Source: Lethocerus indicus
Taxonomy: Eukaryota > Arthropoda > Insecta > Hemiptera > Belostomatidae
Assembly (NCBI GenBank): GCA_019843655.1
Contig: JACDQD010000005.1
Location: 29,832,954 to 29,896,953 of the forward strand
Direction: 5' to 3'
DNA: 64,000 bases
A program made the position numbers and the translations under genes. Shown piece by piece: positions 46,901-59,951 of this stretch (within the stretch, counting starts at the first letter, position 1; each line of letters opens with the position of its first letter). Under the pieces are notes generated by a model, which was not told the origin of the DNA, ran no database searches, and saw nothing but the letters and a program-made list of their open reading frames with translations.

Positions 46901-48494
46901 AGGCAACGCGATAGTATAAAGACGATAAAGATTCGATCGTTTTTATGAACATTTTCTTCAGTTTATAATAATTCTGGCTTCGTGGAATAGACCAATCTGG
47001 TAACAGGTGGGAGTTAAGAAGAACGTGAAGTACACTAACCGTCCCGATGTAACTGAAATATATTTCTCAGAAATCTCGCGGCTAATTATCATGCTCATGA
47101 CATAACTATCCGGCCGCAGAATTGAGTCTGAATATTGCAAAGGGGTAAAGAATCATTTGAATTCCGGCTAATTTAATGTCGGCGGACAGATAGCTGATCC
47201 TGAAGTAGTCTTTTGTCCTAAGACTAATTCATCTGTTAGCGCGAAATGTAATCTGAACTTTGAATATGAACAAAAACCTATTATATTCGTAAGCGACTGC
47301 AAAAATTATTTCAAAACATCTCTCTAAAGGAACTCCGTACAAAGTTTAAATTATAATATCTCAATGTTAATTAGCCTATTCAACGTTACAATGGAATATC
47401 AGTTTGCAAGAGAAAAACCCTTCTTCTGGTCTTCGTCGAATCGCGTAAACTGAGAACAACGTAAACGATTTGATTTAAAAAATTCTTTGAAATCGACTTC
47501 ATGATAGGCCAACCTTCCCTCAAGACTATGATAAATAAATGTAGATACAAATACAGTTTTTTATTTCTAGAGATAGAAAATATCTTGATAATTATTTCAT
47601 GATTGCGTCACGAGTATTCGAGCCAATATCTCCAATTCGTGAGTAATGAAGCGAGGGTCATGCGTTTTTCAACATTATGTTATTTTAAAGAGGATTATGA
47701 GACGCCGTGATTACTAAACAATTCAATTTGAACGGACAGCAAGCCCTACTTCTAAATTGAATATAAAGCCTGATTCATCATTTCGAGTGTCATTACGGCC
47801 ACGTCAGAAATTAGTCCAAAAAATCCTCCGACTTTACCGAAATAGAGAGAAGCAATTTAATCGGCAGAATTGAGCGGGGGTGATCTTGGACGGAATAAAT
47901 TTTAAATTAAATCATTTATCCTTTGAGGGCAAACATTAGACTTTAAATTTCTAGAAAATTCCATTTGCTGGAATGGGGGAGGGCGGGGGGAAACAAAGGA
48001 ATGCTTCAGAATAAACAGCTTTGTCTTATAATATTATTAAATTACTTTATACCTCGTATGAACAAAGTAGAAGTCCGATTTAATTTCCTTCACGAACCCA
48101 GCGATATAGATCGAAAAATAGGACAATGGATATTGGATTTCGAAGAACTTAATATTATATTTTCATTCGTCGTTTTAAAATTATTTGATGGGGTTTTCTT
48201 AGGGACCAATTGAATTTTTGAAAATCCAAATATTATTTATATTACAACTTATCTGTAATTGGAAAAACGTTCCCAAATGCCAATTCTAAATTAGTTATTC
48301 TCTACAATACTATTTACATTATCTGACTGTTATAGATGATAAAACATATAGTGGGTCATATCTTTCGTAGCGAGTGAACTATCATTCCGAGTCGTCGGGG
48401 AAAACAATTTTTGTGAAAAATAATCCGTTCAAAAGGTCGTAAAGCATAGGACAAACTGTCTGCAAACGTCCGCAAAGAATTGCGGGACGCGCAT
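46901..48494. other. No gene seen
   Basis: AT-rich. An 82-codon frame at 47965-48213 has no recognisable features. No RNA gene or repeat is recognised. Confidence 0.5.
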
Positions 48495-48512
48495 TGTGTG
48501 TGTGTGTGTGTG
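48495..48512. repeat. Short (TG)n tract
   Basis: About nine TG units. Confidence 0.95.
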
Positions 48513-49259
48513 GCCATAATTTATCGGACTGTTTATGCGGGAGAACGTTGCTCGCGTTTCGGAAAGCTTGCCGCGTCCCTTCGCTGCCAAAATGTCTGAA
48601 CATAATTCTGAAAATATCCTAGACTTTCGTTAACTGCAATCCAAACATCGTTACTCACTTAATAAATAATTACAAAAAAAACTATATACGTAAAGCCCTC
48701 AATAATCGTATGACTTTTTCCCAAATGTGCCTCTTATTTAATATATTTCACAGCTTATTGAGTTTCTAAAATAAACGCGTGACAACACGTGTGACAACAA
48801 TTGAAGGAAGTAGTGAAAAAAAATAGTTCATTTCACCATTATCCGTAAGTTTTGTTTATTTGGATTGTCCTTACGAAGTTCCGATTATGAACTATTGATT
48901 GTTTTAAGCATATTTTTCAAATTGTCTTTCATAAAATCTCTACTGATGTTTCACCAGAACCCTTGTTATAATCCAGCATTATGCTAGACAAGCGGGGAAA
49001 TGTGATTAGAAGTTTCTCAGCGCATAACATAATTTGCATTAAATTTTACAGTTCAGAGTTTGTATCCTACGTTCAGCCGATTTAGAGTAAAAACCGTTAA
49101 AATCTGTCAGTTGGTGGAAAACGGCTTAATATTCAAAGTCAATCATCATATTTGTTTTGTTCCTTCTTCCACTGTCTTCGACGTATCGACACCACGTAAG
49201 AGAATGGTTGTAGGACAAGATTGGCGGCCTCTCTTGTCTCACCACTGATATTTTCTCCC
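48513..49259. other. AT-rich, no gene seen
   Basis: AT-rich with no recognisable frame, RNA gene or repeat. Confidence 0.5.
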
Positions 49260-49640
49260 AAAGGACTTTGTTTGTGTAGCTGCGTTAAGCCAATCCCGCC
49301 CGGGGCCGTGTGCACTTATCTCGGACCACCTCTCGCCCGACCAGCCAAAATAACCGAGTGTCAGGAATGAAAAAATTGTATGGATGGTGCCAGTGTGATA
49401 CCTTCTGCCGGCCGGTACCTCAACAAAAGAGGATTGGGACTACCTGTGGGTCCGGATTACCGACGAAACGACACGCTTCACGCGCAAGTTCGTACAGAGG
49501 CCCAGAGGACAAAACCTTCACCTACCCCAGTAAAATGGCAATGAATACTCGGTTCAAACGCTTTAATCGCGCCGAGGCTCCCTCGAGGATCACGAATCAT
49601 GAATTCTGTAACCGGTGTTCGCGGTTGATAAACTGCTGAA
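49260..49640. promoter_or_regulatory. GC-rich island (candidate regulatory module)
   Basis: GC- and CpG-rich. A 109-codon plus-strand frame at 49310-49639 lacks any domain-like feature. Role inferred from composition. Confidence 0.25.
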
Positions 49641-49959
49641 TTAAGCGGTAACTGATAAATTGCAATGATTTAAAAGAAACGTTCTTGCAGGCGAAGGAAA
49701 AACTGGTGTACTGGTGAAAAATTTGTGACGAAATTATACAGAGACCAAGCTTTATACATTTGTTGGTACTTTATTATAATTCCGAATATATATCGCGTAA
49801 TCGCAAAAAAGTAAAAACATCGGCGGGTCAAAAAAGGGTGGAACTGGATTTCCGGTGGCCGCACAAAATAAACACATCCCGCCTGCACTCGGGCTATTCC
49901 CTACCGTATTCAATTTGGGATTCTATCAAGATCGCCGCCCCGGACAGTAATAATATTTT
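49641..49959. other. No gene seen
   Basis: Transition between two GC-rich islands. Overlapping short frames on both strands only. Confidence 0.5.
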
Positions 49960-50260
49960 TAGGGCGCCTGGATGTGGAGGGGTAGGGGACGGTGACAGGC
50001 CCGAGGCGGAACACAGAATTCATCGGGAGGTGGCGGCCCGTTTACTCGCATCTGCCAGAAAGGCATTTTTAATTCCGACGCTTTCGGAATTGTAATGCAT
50101 TATGAGAGAGAAAAAAGTTGGAAGAGAAGACGGCTGGCGGGGGCCGCCTGATAGATTTATAGTTCCCCGGAGTGGGGCCGGTCCCCACCGCCCGGCCAGT
50201 ACCAAACAAAAATACCAAGAGAACCCGTCTCCGACCCCGCCGGCTTCGGCAAAGCAATTC
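49960..50260. promoter_or_regulatory. GC-rich island with inverted repeat
   Basis: GC-rich. GTGGGG at 50172-50177 and CCCCAC at 50183-50188 form a short stem around CCGGT. Overlapping frames on both strands (up to 126 codons) arise from composition. Confidence 0.25.
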
Positions 50261-52352
50261 CTAGAAACTAGGACTTTTAGACAACGGATGCATACAGATT
50301 TGAAAAGAAAAAATTCCGGAAAACTTCTTCTGGTGACTTTCCTTCGGAATAGTCTTTCGCGACAAATAATCCGACCCAAAATAATATGACGGGATAACAA
50401 AGTATTAGAATTTAAATTTCATTTTAATTTAAAAGAATCGTTTATACCATTAGATATTACATTTACTACAATAAAAAATATGCTCAATTATTTCAATCTT
50501 AATTTTAGCTCACCCACTAATGGACTGTTAACCTTAAAAAAAATCTATCGGAGAGTAATTTATACATTTTAAGATTGTAATGTATTAAACTTCAAAACAG
50601 AAGGTAGTAATTGTTGTAGTACATTCCTTTTATTATATCATAAGAAATGTGCTATATCCAGTAAATGAATTTGGCTGCGTTAGAGAGCATTACATATATA
50701 CGTAGTTAACGCGTACAGCGCCGATGAAATTATTTTTTGTTTCTTACTACACTTATATACCACGGACTCCTAAACTTGTAAACTAGAAACTATAGGACTC
50801 TGAAAATAACTGACTCGTCTAGATTATAAGCTGACGTTTAGAATGCTAGAGAATACTAGGCCCCGATGATGGGTCGAGAATAAAGGGACAGTTGAAATCG
50901 GGCAAAACTCTTGACAATAATGAAGAATTTGTATGCTCAAAAACATTTCGCCGTTTCTTCAAACCCGAGTTGCCGAGTCGACAATGCCAGCCAGATTTGT
51001 TTCCCGGACGGAAATAGTCTCCAATAACGCTGGAAAAGGAGGAGGGGCCCCGTTTAATGAAGAACCTCGGCACTCTTCGGACTTTTGCAGTGAAAAAAAG
51101 GTCAAATCGTGAAAGGAAAGTGGCTCCTGAAGAGAGAGCTCAAAGAACTTTTATCCCCCCACTTTCAATCCATTCCTCGAGCGTAACACAAACTCGAACT
51201 TTCATTGTGTTATCCCGTCCCTTCTTCAAGGAGTCGGCAATCGAATGCCGTTTCAAAGTTTGAAACTAGCCATTAACCTATTGCTGAGTAAGCGCAACTG
51301 TGTAATTCGCGGTATTCATTTACGACTGAATTCTAAGTTGTTTCGAAGGAAGAATAGCCTACGTTTTAAAAATGCTATGTTCTCTTTCTAATGGACTCTC
51401 CATTAATTTTAAACACTTCCCTGTACTAGAATGAGCAAAAATTTTCATAATTAAAACCAAACATATTATAACGAAATTTTTAGCTACTAATGGATAATAT
51501 TCGGCCCGTCCGCAGAATTATTTAAAAAATTGCCTAAGAAATATATCTAAACGGACTTTTTTGATACGTACATGTTAAGATCATTCGCATGATGCCCCGA
51601 TTCCCTTTCCGTTTATTCAGTCAAATTATATATTCATTATTTATTTTTGTACCGTTGCTTACATAGCGCAACTAGGCTACTGTGGCCTGTTAAGCGCTTA
51701 ATCATTTATTTAATTACTAAATTATGCCTGGTTTCCAACCCTTATCGGAGGTAGATCACTCATCGAGAATTCAGTTGCCGGCCATCACTAGCTCTAATAA
51801 TTCATCGAGTCTTAATAAATTCACACCCTTCCGTGAAAGGGAATTCCAAATCGGAAACCAATATTAAAGTATTTAAATTACACGGAAAATTGGTTTCACC
51901 AGACAGTTTTACCGACTGAAACGGAAAAATAGGGTATTTCAAACCCAAACAGACCACACAAATCAGGTATTCAAAAGAAAATAATTTTCTATTCAAAGCG
52001 GTCTCGACCAATTAGGAAATCCCGCAAGTTTTGCGATCGTTCGTATCCATTTGGTGATTGCGGCCCGGAAATAAACCGGTTTCTACTCATAATTGTCAGT
52101 AGCGTTCCGTCATTAAGTTAGTACAGTCTTGAACGATCAGAAATATCACAATTCATATAACATATCAATTGCAAATACTCCATTTCAAATTCAAATATAT
52201 AATTAGAAGACTCGGTTCGATCATCTTGGAAGATTGCCCTAACATTAAACTGCAAATTTCATAATTATAATACGGGCGATTTCCGACGTATACAAGCGGC
52301 TGGAAGATATTCTCTTGGAAAGGCTCTATTTGTTACTGGAGCAGGCAGTGAC
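50261..52352. other. No gene seen
   Basis: AT-rich. GAAACCAAT near 51855 and ATTGGTTTC near 51890 form a 9-bp inverted repeat, flanked farther out by TTCCGTG/CACGG. No gene is visible. Confidence 0.45.
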
Positions 52353-52376
52353 TTTCTCTCTCTCTCTCTCTCTCTC
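52353..52376 (+). repeat. (CT)n microsatellite
   Basis: About twelve CT units; equals (GA)n on the minus strand. Confidence 0.96.
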
Positions 52377-55350
52377 AGCCTCCCTCTGCCATCCACATCG
52401 ATTCCCGGGGAAGGGCCCCGCCTGGCCTGAGCCCCATCCACTATTTGAGTTCCCCAGCCCGATGAAAGCTAAATTGCCAGTGAAGTTTAAATTCAAAAAC
52501 GGTTTCGAAATCGCCGTTAACGAAGTTCTATCACAGCCAGTCCTATTCGGGACCCTAAAATTCGTCCGAACGAACCGTAGGAGAGTGGTACCCACGCATC
52601 CAAACTGGGTCTTCAGGCCCTCTATTCAGAGTCAAGTTATGAAATGACTCGGGTTTTGGTTTTTAAATCTTTCCTCAACTTGGCAAAATCGGACGAGATA
52701 ACTAAGACTAAATTTGATTATGAGTATCACACGGGATTTTACCATTATTTGCCACATTGAACACATCATAAGGTGTCTACTAAACCAGTATATCTGAATT
52801 TGAAGTGGATTATATCCACACAAACCGAGGGACCTCTTTTCTACTATTTTCAACTTACTGTATTCACTTTTTGTAAGGCGGTATCACCTGGCGACCAGAT
52901 ATCACCACTATGTATTATCAAACAATGAATCAAATTACTGCAATTAATAATGACATGGTTCGTGTTTCGAAGAAATAATAAACGGGTACGTGATTCGGAT
53001 AATTAATATACTTCAAAGGACAAACAGAAATAGGGCTACAAATAAAACCAGGTTAAGCGGCTTACAACGATGATTATTCTGTCTTGGCTAATAAATCAAT
53101 TCTAAATTTAAAAGGCCAACTGTAAGAAAGTAAGTCTACCTTTAAAAGCTGAAGTAAAACTACACCTAATGACCGAACATATTAACACTTTTTTCTATAT
53201 TATTAAAGTAAATCTATCGGTATTTTTCTATATTTGAGCAATATTGGACTACTAAGTTACAGTTAGTAGTGTGTAATTATCGTACATCATTCAACTGTAC
53301 AAAAAAGCTCCTGGGGCCAAGCAGCTGCAAAGCTGGATAGAGTAGAGTGTAAAAAGTCCCTACGGAAGAATGCTGTGCATTATTTATTAGACCGTAATGG
53401 AACCCGTACACTTATGGCAAAAAACCCTCTTTGTCACGTCGTTATTGATTGCCAATTATTCGATAATTCTAATATTTACAAATAACGTCCCAGTACACTG
53501 ATACTAAGGATCCGAATCCGGTTAATACATACATTCAGTTACTGTCGCACTTTTATACAGGCAAGAAAATAAAATTATATAAAAGATATAACCCAGTAAT
53601 ATTAATAACACTGAGGGATACTTGAGTAAATAATTACTACCACTACAGAATCGTACGAGAGACGGTATATGGTATACCTTTCACAAGTGTGATATGCCGA
53701 AACGTACGTATCATAATACACCCGAAGAATATATGTTTTAAATAAAGATTAATATCGAAGAAAAGGTGCATTGCATTCTGAATGACAAATTTAAAAGCCT
53801 AGATGAAAAAATAATGAACGGTTATAGAAAAAATTAAGACAATATGAGTAAATCTTATTCTTAACTACCATCGTTATCACTTGTTAACAGTTTTGTTCAA
53901 AACACGGGAACGGAGAGAATTCTTGTAACAGGCGGCAGATAGTTGTTCCAAATGGGCGCAGAAAAACTTCCGAAGAGCCGGCCAGATTTTTATCGGCCTA
54001 TGCAAAAGTCGGCTAGTGAATTACTGGCTGGGGACGCGACCGGGGTTTTTTACTCCTTCCGGCGGAAACCTGCGGTCGATTTTCCAATTAGTCACCAACT
54101 AGCGAGATGATTTCTTTTTTTTCATTTTCAGCCCTTTCAAGAAAAATTCTCAAAGGTTAGTTCTTCTATTGGTGACCGACTTTGCGTGGTCCGCCACCGG
54201 ATCACATAATTCGGACTCCTTTTTTTTTTTTTTAAATTTGGCCCCCTTCGGATGATTAGTCCCGTCCGATTGAGTGTGTTGTTTTTCGATCGACCAACTC
54301 CGAAAATATAATCCCGTTAAACACAAGCGAAGTCGGCGCTAGCGGGGAGGCCCCATATAAGACATATTGAGAAAATTACACTCATCCAACACTTATCTAA
54401 GAAATTACATAATCATAAAAAAGGGGAAATATACTCCAGCAGTCATTGTATTTTAACAATGATTTACACGGACTTTTGAGTGAAGAGATCTCTTATTAAT
54501 AAGTACTCATGTTTCTTCTCCCGTAAACCCTCTAGATTATTAGCAATGAAGGGTCGTGCATTTTTTAACTCACTCCGTAACTCCGCGTAATATACGTTTT
54601 GCGAAACGTTACAAAAATTATAATTCGGTAAGTTTAAATGGGGCACTTTTCCTCCTGTCGTAAATACACCGGCACCATAAGATATTCATAGAAATGAGGC
54701 AACTTGGAGGAATAGTTGCAGAAGCCGGCCACGGCAGCTAGTACGCAGTCCTCTCGCGTCCTGAATTACCTGTCTGGAACTACTAGCACAGGTATACTGG
54801 GACCGCCGATTGAACACCGACCGAATTCTACAGCTAAGTTTCGTTCTTTATCAATCACTGTCAGAATGACAGGAATGACTTTCTCAGTTCATTCTCTTTT
54901 CTGGGCAGTATTTATGAAGGTTCTGCTCTGAAAACTGGTCTTAAATCGTTTTTCTACCACAAATATGTGCCAAAACTGTGTTCCTTGAACACAGATTAAG
55001 CCGAGAATAGGTAATATCACACCAGTCAGTAATTCGGCTGAACTGGACATAATCTAAAGTAGACAGCGAAACTCAACTTCCAATAAAATACTACGACATA
55101 CGTATTTAAGCTAGTCGGTGATAATCCAGCTTATGACACGTGGCATATTCCTTCCACTAGTTAAGGAATCATAACAATGCGACATCTTATTGCTGCAGTT
55201 GAGCCTAATACGATTTATATGTGCGACCAGTGCGATCATATCTACGAATAATAGCCATCATTATTTGCCCAAAGTTCACATTATAGAAGTTTTCTCGCCC
55301 TTTATTGTACACATAACCATACCATACAGAATGTAAGTGGTGCCGGATCT
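52377..55350. other. No gene seen
   Basis: A GC-richer part at 52377-52620 carries a 110-codon plus-strand frame (52315-52647) that starts before the CT tract. It has a basic stretch (KFKFKNGF) but no recognised domain. The rest is AT-rich, with a T run of about 15 at 54220-54234 and a GC-richer patch near 53930-54080. Confidence 0.45.
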
Positions 55351-55536
55351 CTATTGTTCCCTCGGGGAGCGGAAGCCGCTTTGGTGCATCCTATCTTTAC
55401 GACCCAACCCACGGCGTAGCCCAGTGAAATACTCAACGATGATTGAAGGAAAATAATCTTGAATACAAAATGCCTCATCATGATATACCCTCCAACAGAT
55501 TTCTCTTGCGATCGCGATACAGCAATGAATACTATA
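55351..55536 (-). other. Exon-like open frame, unrecognised
   Basis: On the minus strand a frame ends at 55351 after passing HCCIAIAREICWRVYHDE and, at the end, GLGRKDRMHQSGFRSPREQ. Four cysteines and a basic tail give it a secreted-peptide look. An ATATAG acceptor-like site lies upstream near 55535, but without a pyrimidine tract. The full frame of 71 codons is within chance length and I recognise no family. I would not call it a gene on this evidence. Confidence 0.12.
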
Positions 55537-55566
55537 TGTATGTGTACTAATAAGAATGGATTTCAA

Positions 55567-56030
55567 AATATTTTATATCATTGATAGTTTGAAGATTCCT
55601 AATTCTAAATATCAGCTAAAATACATCTTTAATCTGGGCAATCATTATGTCCTTTTAATGGGGGCAATGCTGAAAAAAGAGAACAAATTTCATCGAATTT
55701 AGCAGTTTGTAACAGCCTTATTCTATGGAAATGAATTGATATAATTTTATAAATTATATACCTAAACTATTCGGTTGAAAACGGGTTATTTTTGGTTGCT
55801 GAATTATATTTACATATTTAAATAATCGTCTATCGCTTCTTTTACGTTGTTATGGAGCATGCTGTTTCATGCTAATGTCAACGCTCGCTTATAATTGTCA
55901 AGAGATGGAAAGAAGAAAGTTCACGGACAGTGGACGGCCGGCTCTGATAATGGACGGTCATAATGGCTTCTCGTAAGATAGAAAACCTGGGATAAAATTA
56001 AGGGTGATTAATATACCCCGTTGGGTGCTA
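55567..56030. other. AT-rich, no gene seen
   Basis: AT-rich with no recognisable frame, RNA gene or repeat. Confidence 0.5.
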
Positions 56031-56280
56031 ATGCGGGGGTAGGCCGCCGTGTAATTGTTACAAATCATATTTAAGCCCGGGGCGGTGTTCCGCCCACTCC
56101 GGCCCGGGTTTAATGCTCTGTGAAATCGCCGCGACAAGATGGCACACTCCCCGATAAGTTATGTTCCGTCTGGGATTTGTTTCCACCGCCGCCGCCGCCC
56201 CTACCCAACGGCCTAATCACCCACCAGCCTCAGGCCCCTAACCGCCCAACAGAAAATCGCCCCAAATCTCAAACTCCTCC
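56031..56280. promoter_or_regulatory. GC-rich island with (CCG)n
   Basis: Begins GCGGGGGTAGGCCGCCGTG and includes a short (CCG)n run near 56185-56200. Flanks are AT-rich. Candidate module by composition only. Confidence 0.25.
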
Positions 56281-56846
56281 TGTTTTATTTAAACACTAGC
56301 CGAAAAGAAATAAAATATATTCACCTCACATTCGAGATAAATTATTACAGTATTTTCTATTTTAGTATTTAGAGACACTCGGACGATTCTGTGAAGAACA
56401 ATTACAATAAAAAATGTATCCCAGGGCAATAACGTAGTTATTTATTCAAATAATGTAGCAAGGAGTATTTCATTTATATATCTGGCAGTTAATCCTTAGT
56501 GACGGATGAATTATAGCACTCGAGATAAATTCTAACGGCTGCACCTCCTTATCTCGGGAAGATAATTCCAAGAAAGAAGAAGTATATATAATACATTTCA
56601 TTTATTTCCACTTTTTAATGATTTATGTGCCATAGTACATTTCCTAATCAGATCGCATTAAAGAATTTCATGTATGTGACCTCTAGATGTCAGTAATGGG
56701 ACAGTCTGCTAAGGTTTGTTGGTGAAAATTTTCGGAAATTGTAGTGTAACAGAAGATGATACTCGTGGTAATTAAATTAAAAGGAAATAAAATTAATTCC
56801 TACGAATACATAATAAAAGAATTGCATTCTAATGTAATGTTCTAAT
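56281..56846. other. AT-rich, no gene seen
   Basis: AT-rich with CTCGAGATAAATT-type words repeated near 56332 and 56521. Otherwise nothing recognised. Confidence 0.5.
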
Positions 56847-57060
56847 GTTTCGGCTGCTCACCATCTTCACTAGTCATCTGTAGTTAGTCACTTTGGCACG
56901 TGGGATACTTGGGTGGCTCGCCACCATACTCAGAGATACTGAAGATGGCGGGCAGCAGAAAACGGTATAGCGAAAGACCGGACCGGCGAGTGGAGACAGA
57001 AGATCAAGAAAACTACGGTATTTCAAACCCTCGAACACCACATAACAGGTATTCCAAACT
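56847..57060 (+). mobile_element. Foldback retroelement family, copy H (internally deleted)
   Basis: The left-arm remnant GTTTCGGCTGCTCACCATCT is followed by TTAGTCACTTTGGCACGTGG, then GGTGGCTCGCCACC (a 6-bp hairpin at 56912-56925) where the long core should be. The right arm follows from GATACTGAAGATGGCGGGC to the tail ending AACAGGTATTCCAAACT, which aligns with the tail of copy A. It is the most diverged large copy. Its frame is open from ATG at 56945 (MAGSRKRYSERPDRRVE start). No flanking duplication is clear; TAAT-rich DNA lies on both sides. Confidence 0.8.
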
Positions 57061-57199
57061 AATAAGTAATAATAATAATGGCAGGTCCAAAACCCAACGC
57101 CGGAATGAATTTTCATTAATTTTGAACAGTAACTATAGTCGTGTACTATTTTATGTTACGGAGAACGTACCGCGAAATGCAGGATAATACACCGGAAGA
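57061..57199. other. No gene seen
   Basis: A short AT-rich stretch with AATAATAATAATGG directly after copy H. Confidence 0.5.
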
Positions 57200-57600
57200 T
57201 TCAATAGAGACGGTTGGCCCTCGAATAATGAGCCGCTCTATTCAATCGTCGGTCACGCCACTCCATATTTCGTAGCCCCGAGTGAGGAAGCGTCGTGGGC
57301 TTTTAAGAAGAGGGTCGGGAGTTCGTTAGTGGGGTGGGCAAAAAAGGGCTGCCCGGCTGGAAGCACGCCAATAGGGTAAGTTCCAACACTAACAGAGTCG
57401 CGCCCGCATCTCCGATTTAGCCGAGCCAGCGCTTTGTCGCACTCCCCCAATCGCCAACAGAGAGGCAAATCTTCGGCCCCACCAAATCCTCCGGCCGGTT
57501 TTTCAAAAGAGATGAAGAGGCTTATGAAGCGCGATGCGCCATTTGGGAACGGCCGCCGAATAAAGCAAATCCCCGAGCTAACCAACCCTTTTGCGTTCGT
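57200..57600. promoter_or_regulatory. GC-rich island (candidate regulatory module)
   Basis: GC- and CpG-rich. A 110-codon minus-strand frame at 57253-57585 has no domain features. Role inferred from composition. Confidence 0.25.
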
Positions 57601-59883
57601 CTAAATAAGTATTAGCAAAACTCGAAGCACTTATAAGGCATACTGCCAATAGGCAGGGAATAGATCGAACATTGCCGACAGTAAAACATCCATGTATTAA
57701 ATTTTGGTAAAACGTTTGGTCATATAAAAATGTGGAGTCAATATAAATTTCCATTCTTATGTATTGGTGCAACCTCATTGCATCAGTAACACGCATGACC
57801 TTCACAAAAATTACAGAAATAATATCAATGAGAAAAGCTATCCCTACGGTTTAACCTTAAACAGTGTGAATATTATAATTTTTGAATAAATTGCAAAACG
57901 ATATGTGTATTATATCGTGGGTAAAATTTTGAAAAATTCATTTGAAAAAAATGTTAAAAAGTAGGTTTTTCTTCTGAAGGTTATAACAAAGAACAATTTC
58001 CGCGCAATTAGAATTTAAATTATTAATTTAAAAATTCTTATTTATTTCTAGTTAAATGTTATCGGATGCAGATTAAAAGCATTAAACCTTATACGACTGT
58101 CAAAATAAGGTGGAATATAAAAGTTAAGTGAAACAGACGTAACGTAATCTCTATACTCCTCTGGGCTTATCCGATTCCAGGTGAGTGTCACTGTCCACTG
58201 ATAATCCAATTGGGGCCGTTCAGTAGAGCTTAATAGCTTTACAAACCGAACGCGCTTTTAAAAAAAAAAGAGTGGCACATTTTAGGGACCCAACAAATCT
58301 AAACAATGTCAGAAGAATCTGCGTCTAGAGCTGTGACTGATTAGGTGTAAATGGGTAGTGATGTGGTGTGAAGAACACGGATGAAAGGCTCTATATCTGT
58401 CGGAGGCTAAAACGCGGAAAAACATTAAAGTCATTTCGAACAATATTGGTGGTACAGGAGGGGAGACGGTGGCGGTCATTTTTCGGGAAGTTATGGGGCC
58501 GTAAGGATCGGATTTTATGTATATATGGCGGGTTGCACGGCGGTAACAGCTCGAATGAAATGCGACGCACTTAATTTACATTTTGATAACCCTACAGTTA
58601 AATGCCCGAAAATGTGCCCGATTTTGTATCTCGCCACAGTGTACAAATAGATGCAAAAGAACAAATTGTACAATACACCATTATCTCTCCGAATCGTAAT
58701 CAGAACCAAAAATATTCTTTTTTAGCAAAAATACTCTTAAATAATAATCCTTGGATCGCAGATACTGTAAGCATATCGCCACTCCAGGAACGAGTGTCCA
58801 TTGCAAATGAACTTGATTCGGGAAGCGATCCGCTACTTTAAACGAAGGGACACGATCGGTCGTCCCGGGGCCTGGATAATTTCGCCCCGAAAATGGAGAC
58901 AAAATATACAAACGCTATCTCGAACGTTCGGAAATTTATTTACTGTCAAAATATGAGTTCGGTCGCCAGGACCCAAACGAAACGATTCCGTTATTGCAAA
59001 AAGTTAAATACATTAGACTCCCGGCAAGTGCTCCCCCCCACCACCACCCACCCGAAACAACCCACAGAAAAGAACCCATTTATGTTCTCTTTACAAAAAT
59101 ACACTTTGTTAGTCTCCGAGCGAGCGTTCTGTACTCAATGATTAAACCGTCCACTCGTAATATACAAACGGGGTACGAAACTGTACAAAAAGAAACAATT
59201 ACGATGGCATAGTAAACATTTGCGATGAAACTGGGTAATTTCTCCCCGTTCACTCTGTATTTCGTTCATGCCTCTAATTCGTTGCGCGAATACAATTTTG
59301 TACGCTCTTTAGGCTTCTCTCATCGTGCACTTTCAAAAGAGGTTAAATACAGATGATGTTTCCTCCACAACGCTTCTGTATCATTATACGATTACGAGTG
59401 AATGTCAGCGACCGAAACGGCGGCTAAAAGACCATATTGGCCCGATAGAAGAATGACTCTAACGGTTTTACTCCTCCTGCATTTTTCTCTCTGATATAAG
59501 GTAGGTCAAAGCGAATGTTGTACTTATCTCGGAAACGAGGGAATTATGAAGGAAGAGGAGTAGGAGCCAACTATCAGAGGCGAGTGGGAAAATTTAATTC
59601 TTATATTTGGACAGGATATAACATCTGACAAGTCTCACATATGCCGGCACTAAATTGCGTAGAAATATCAGGACCAGTAAACAATAATAATAGGGATTAA
59701 CGTGACAGTGATGTGACCTCGGGTTATTTTCAGTTGACTGGACCAGCGTTGAGCGTAGACGATTAAGATGACTAAAATAAATCAAACTGAGTGGGGGGGG
59801 GACAGAGCGCTCGCTCAGTGACGCCGTGAAGAAGTGTTAAGCCCCGTATTTTTTACAGGCTCTACTTATGGGTACGCTAACTA
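57601..59883. other. No gene seen
   Basis: AT-rich. Overlapping 60-82 codon frames on both strands at 58368-59212 are typical of non-coding DNA. A run of ten G lies near 59793-59802. Confidence 0.45.
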
Positions 59884-59910
59884 TCTCTCTCTCTCTCTCT
59901 CTCTCTCTCC
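59884..59910 (+). repeat. (CT)n microsatellite
   Basis: About thirteen CT units, (GA)n on the minus strand, 34 bases upstream of a TATA-like box. Confidence 0.96.
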
Positions 59911-59943
59911 CGCTCACACTCTCCAGCTTGCACTATCTCTCTT

Positions 59944-59951
59944 TATAAAAG
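59944..59951 (+). promoter_or_regulatory. TATA box in a promoter-like context
   Basis: TATAAAAG is followed by GGCCCCCGC and preceded by the CT tract, CCCGCTCACACTCTCCAGC and a second ATCTCTCTT. GAGA repeats plus a TATA box with GC-rich flanks is a familiar insect core-promoter layout. No coding exon follows, so any transcript would be non-coding or spliced to a distant exon. Best promoter candidate in the window, still weak. Confidence 0.3.

Noticed and set aside
52531..52553. TATCACAGCCAG resembling the start of miR-2
   Set aside because: Twelve bases match, but the rest of the mature sequence does not and no star arm pairs with it upstream.
55605..55616. AAATATCAGCT resembling the start of miR-283
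   Set aside because: Only the seed-side bases match and no hairpin partner is present.
58348..58362. ATGGGTAGTGA resembling the 3' half of miR-71
   Set aside because: The seed half differs completely and the flanks do not fold into a precursor.
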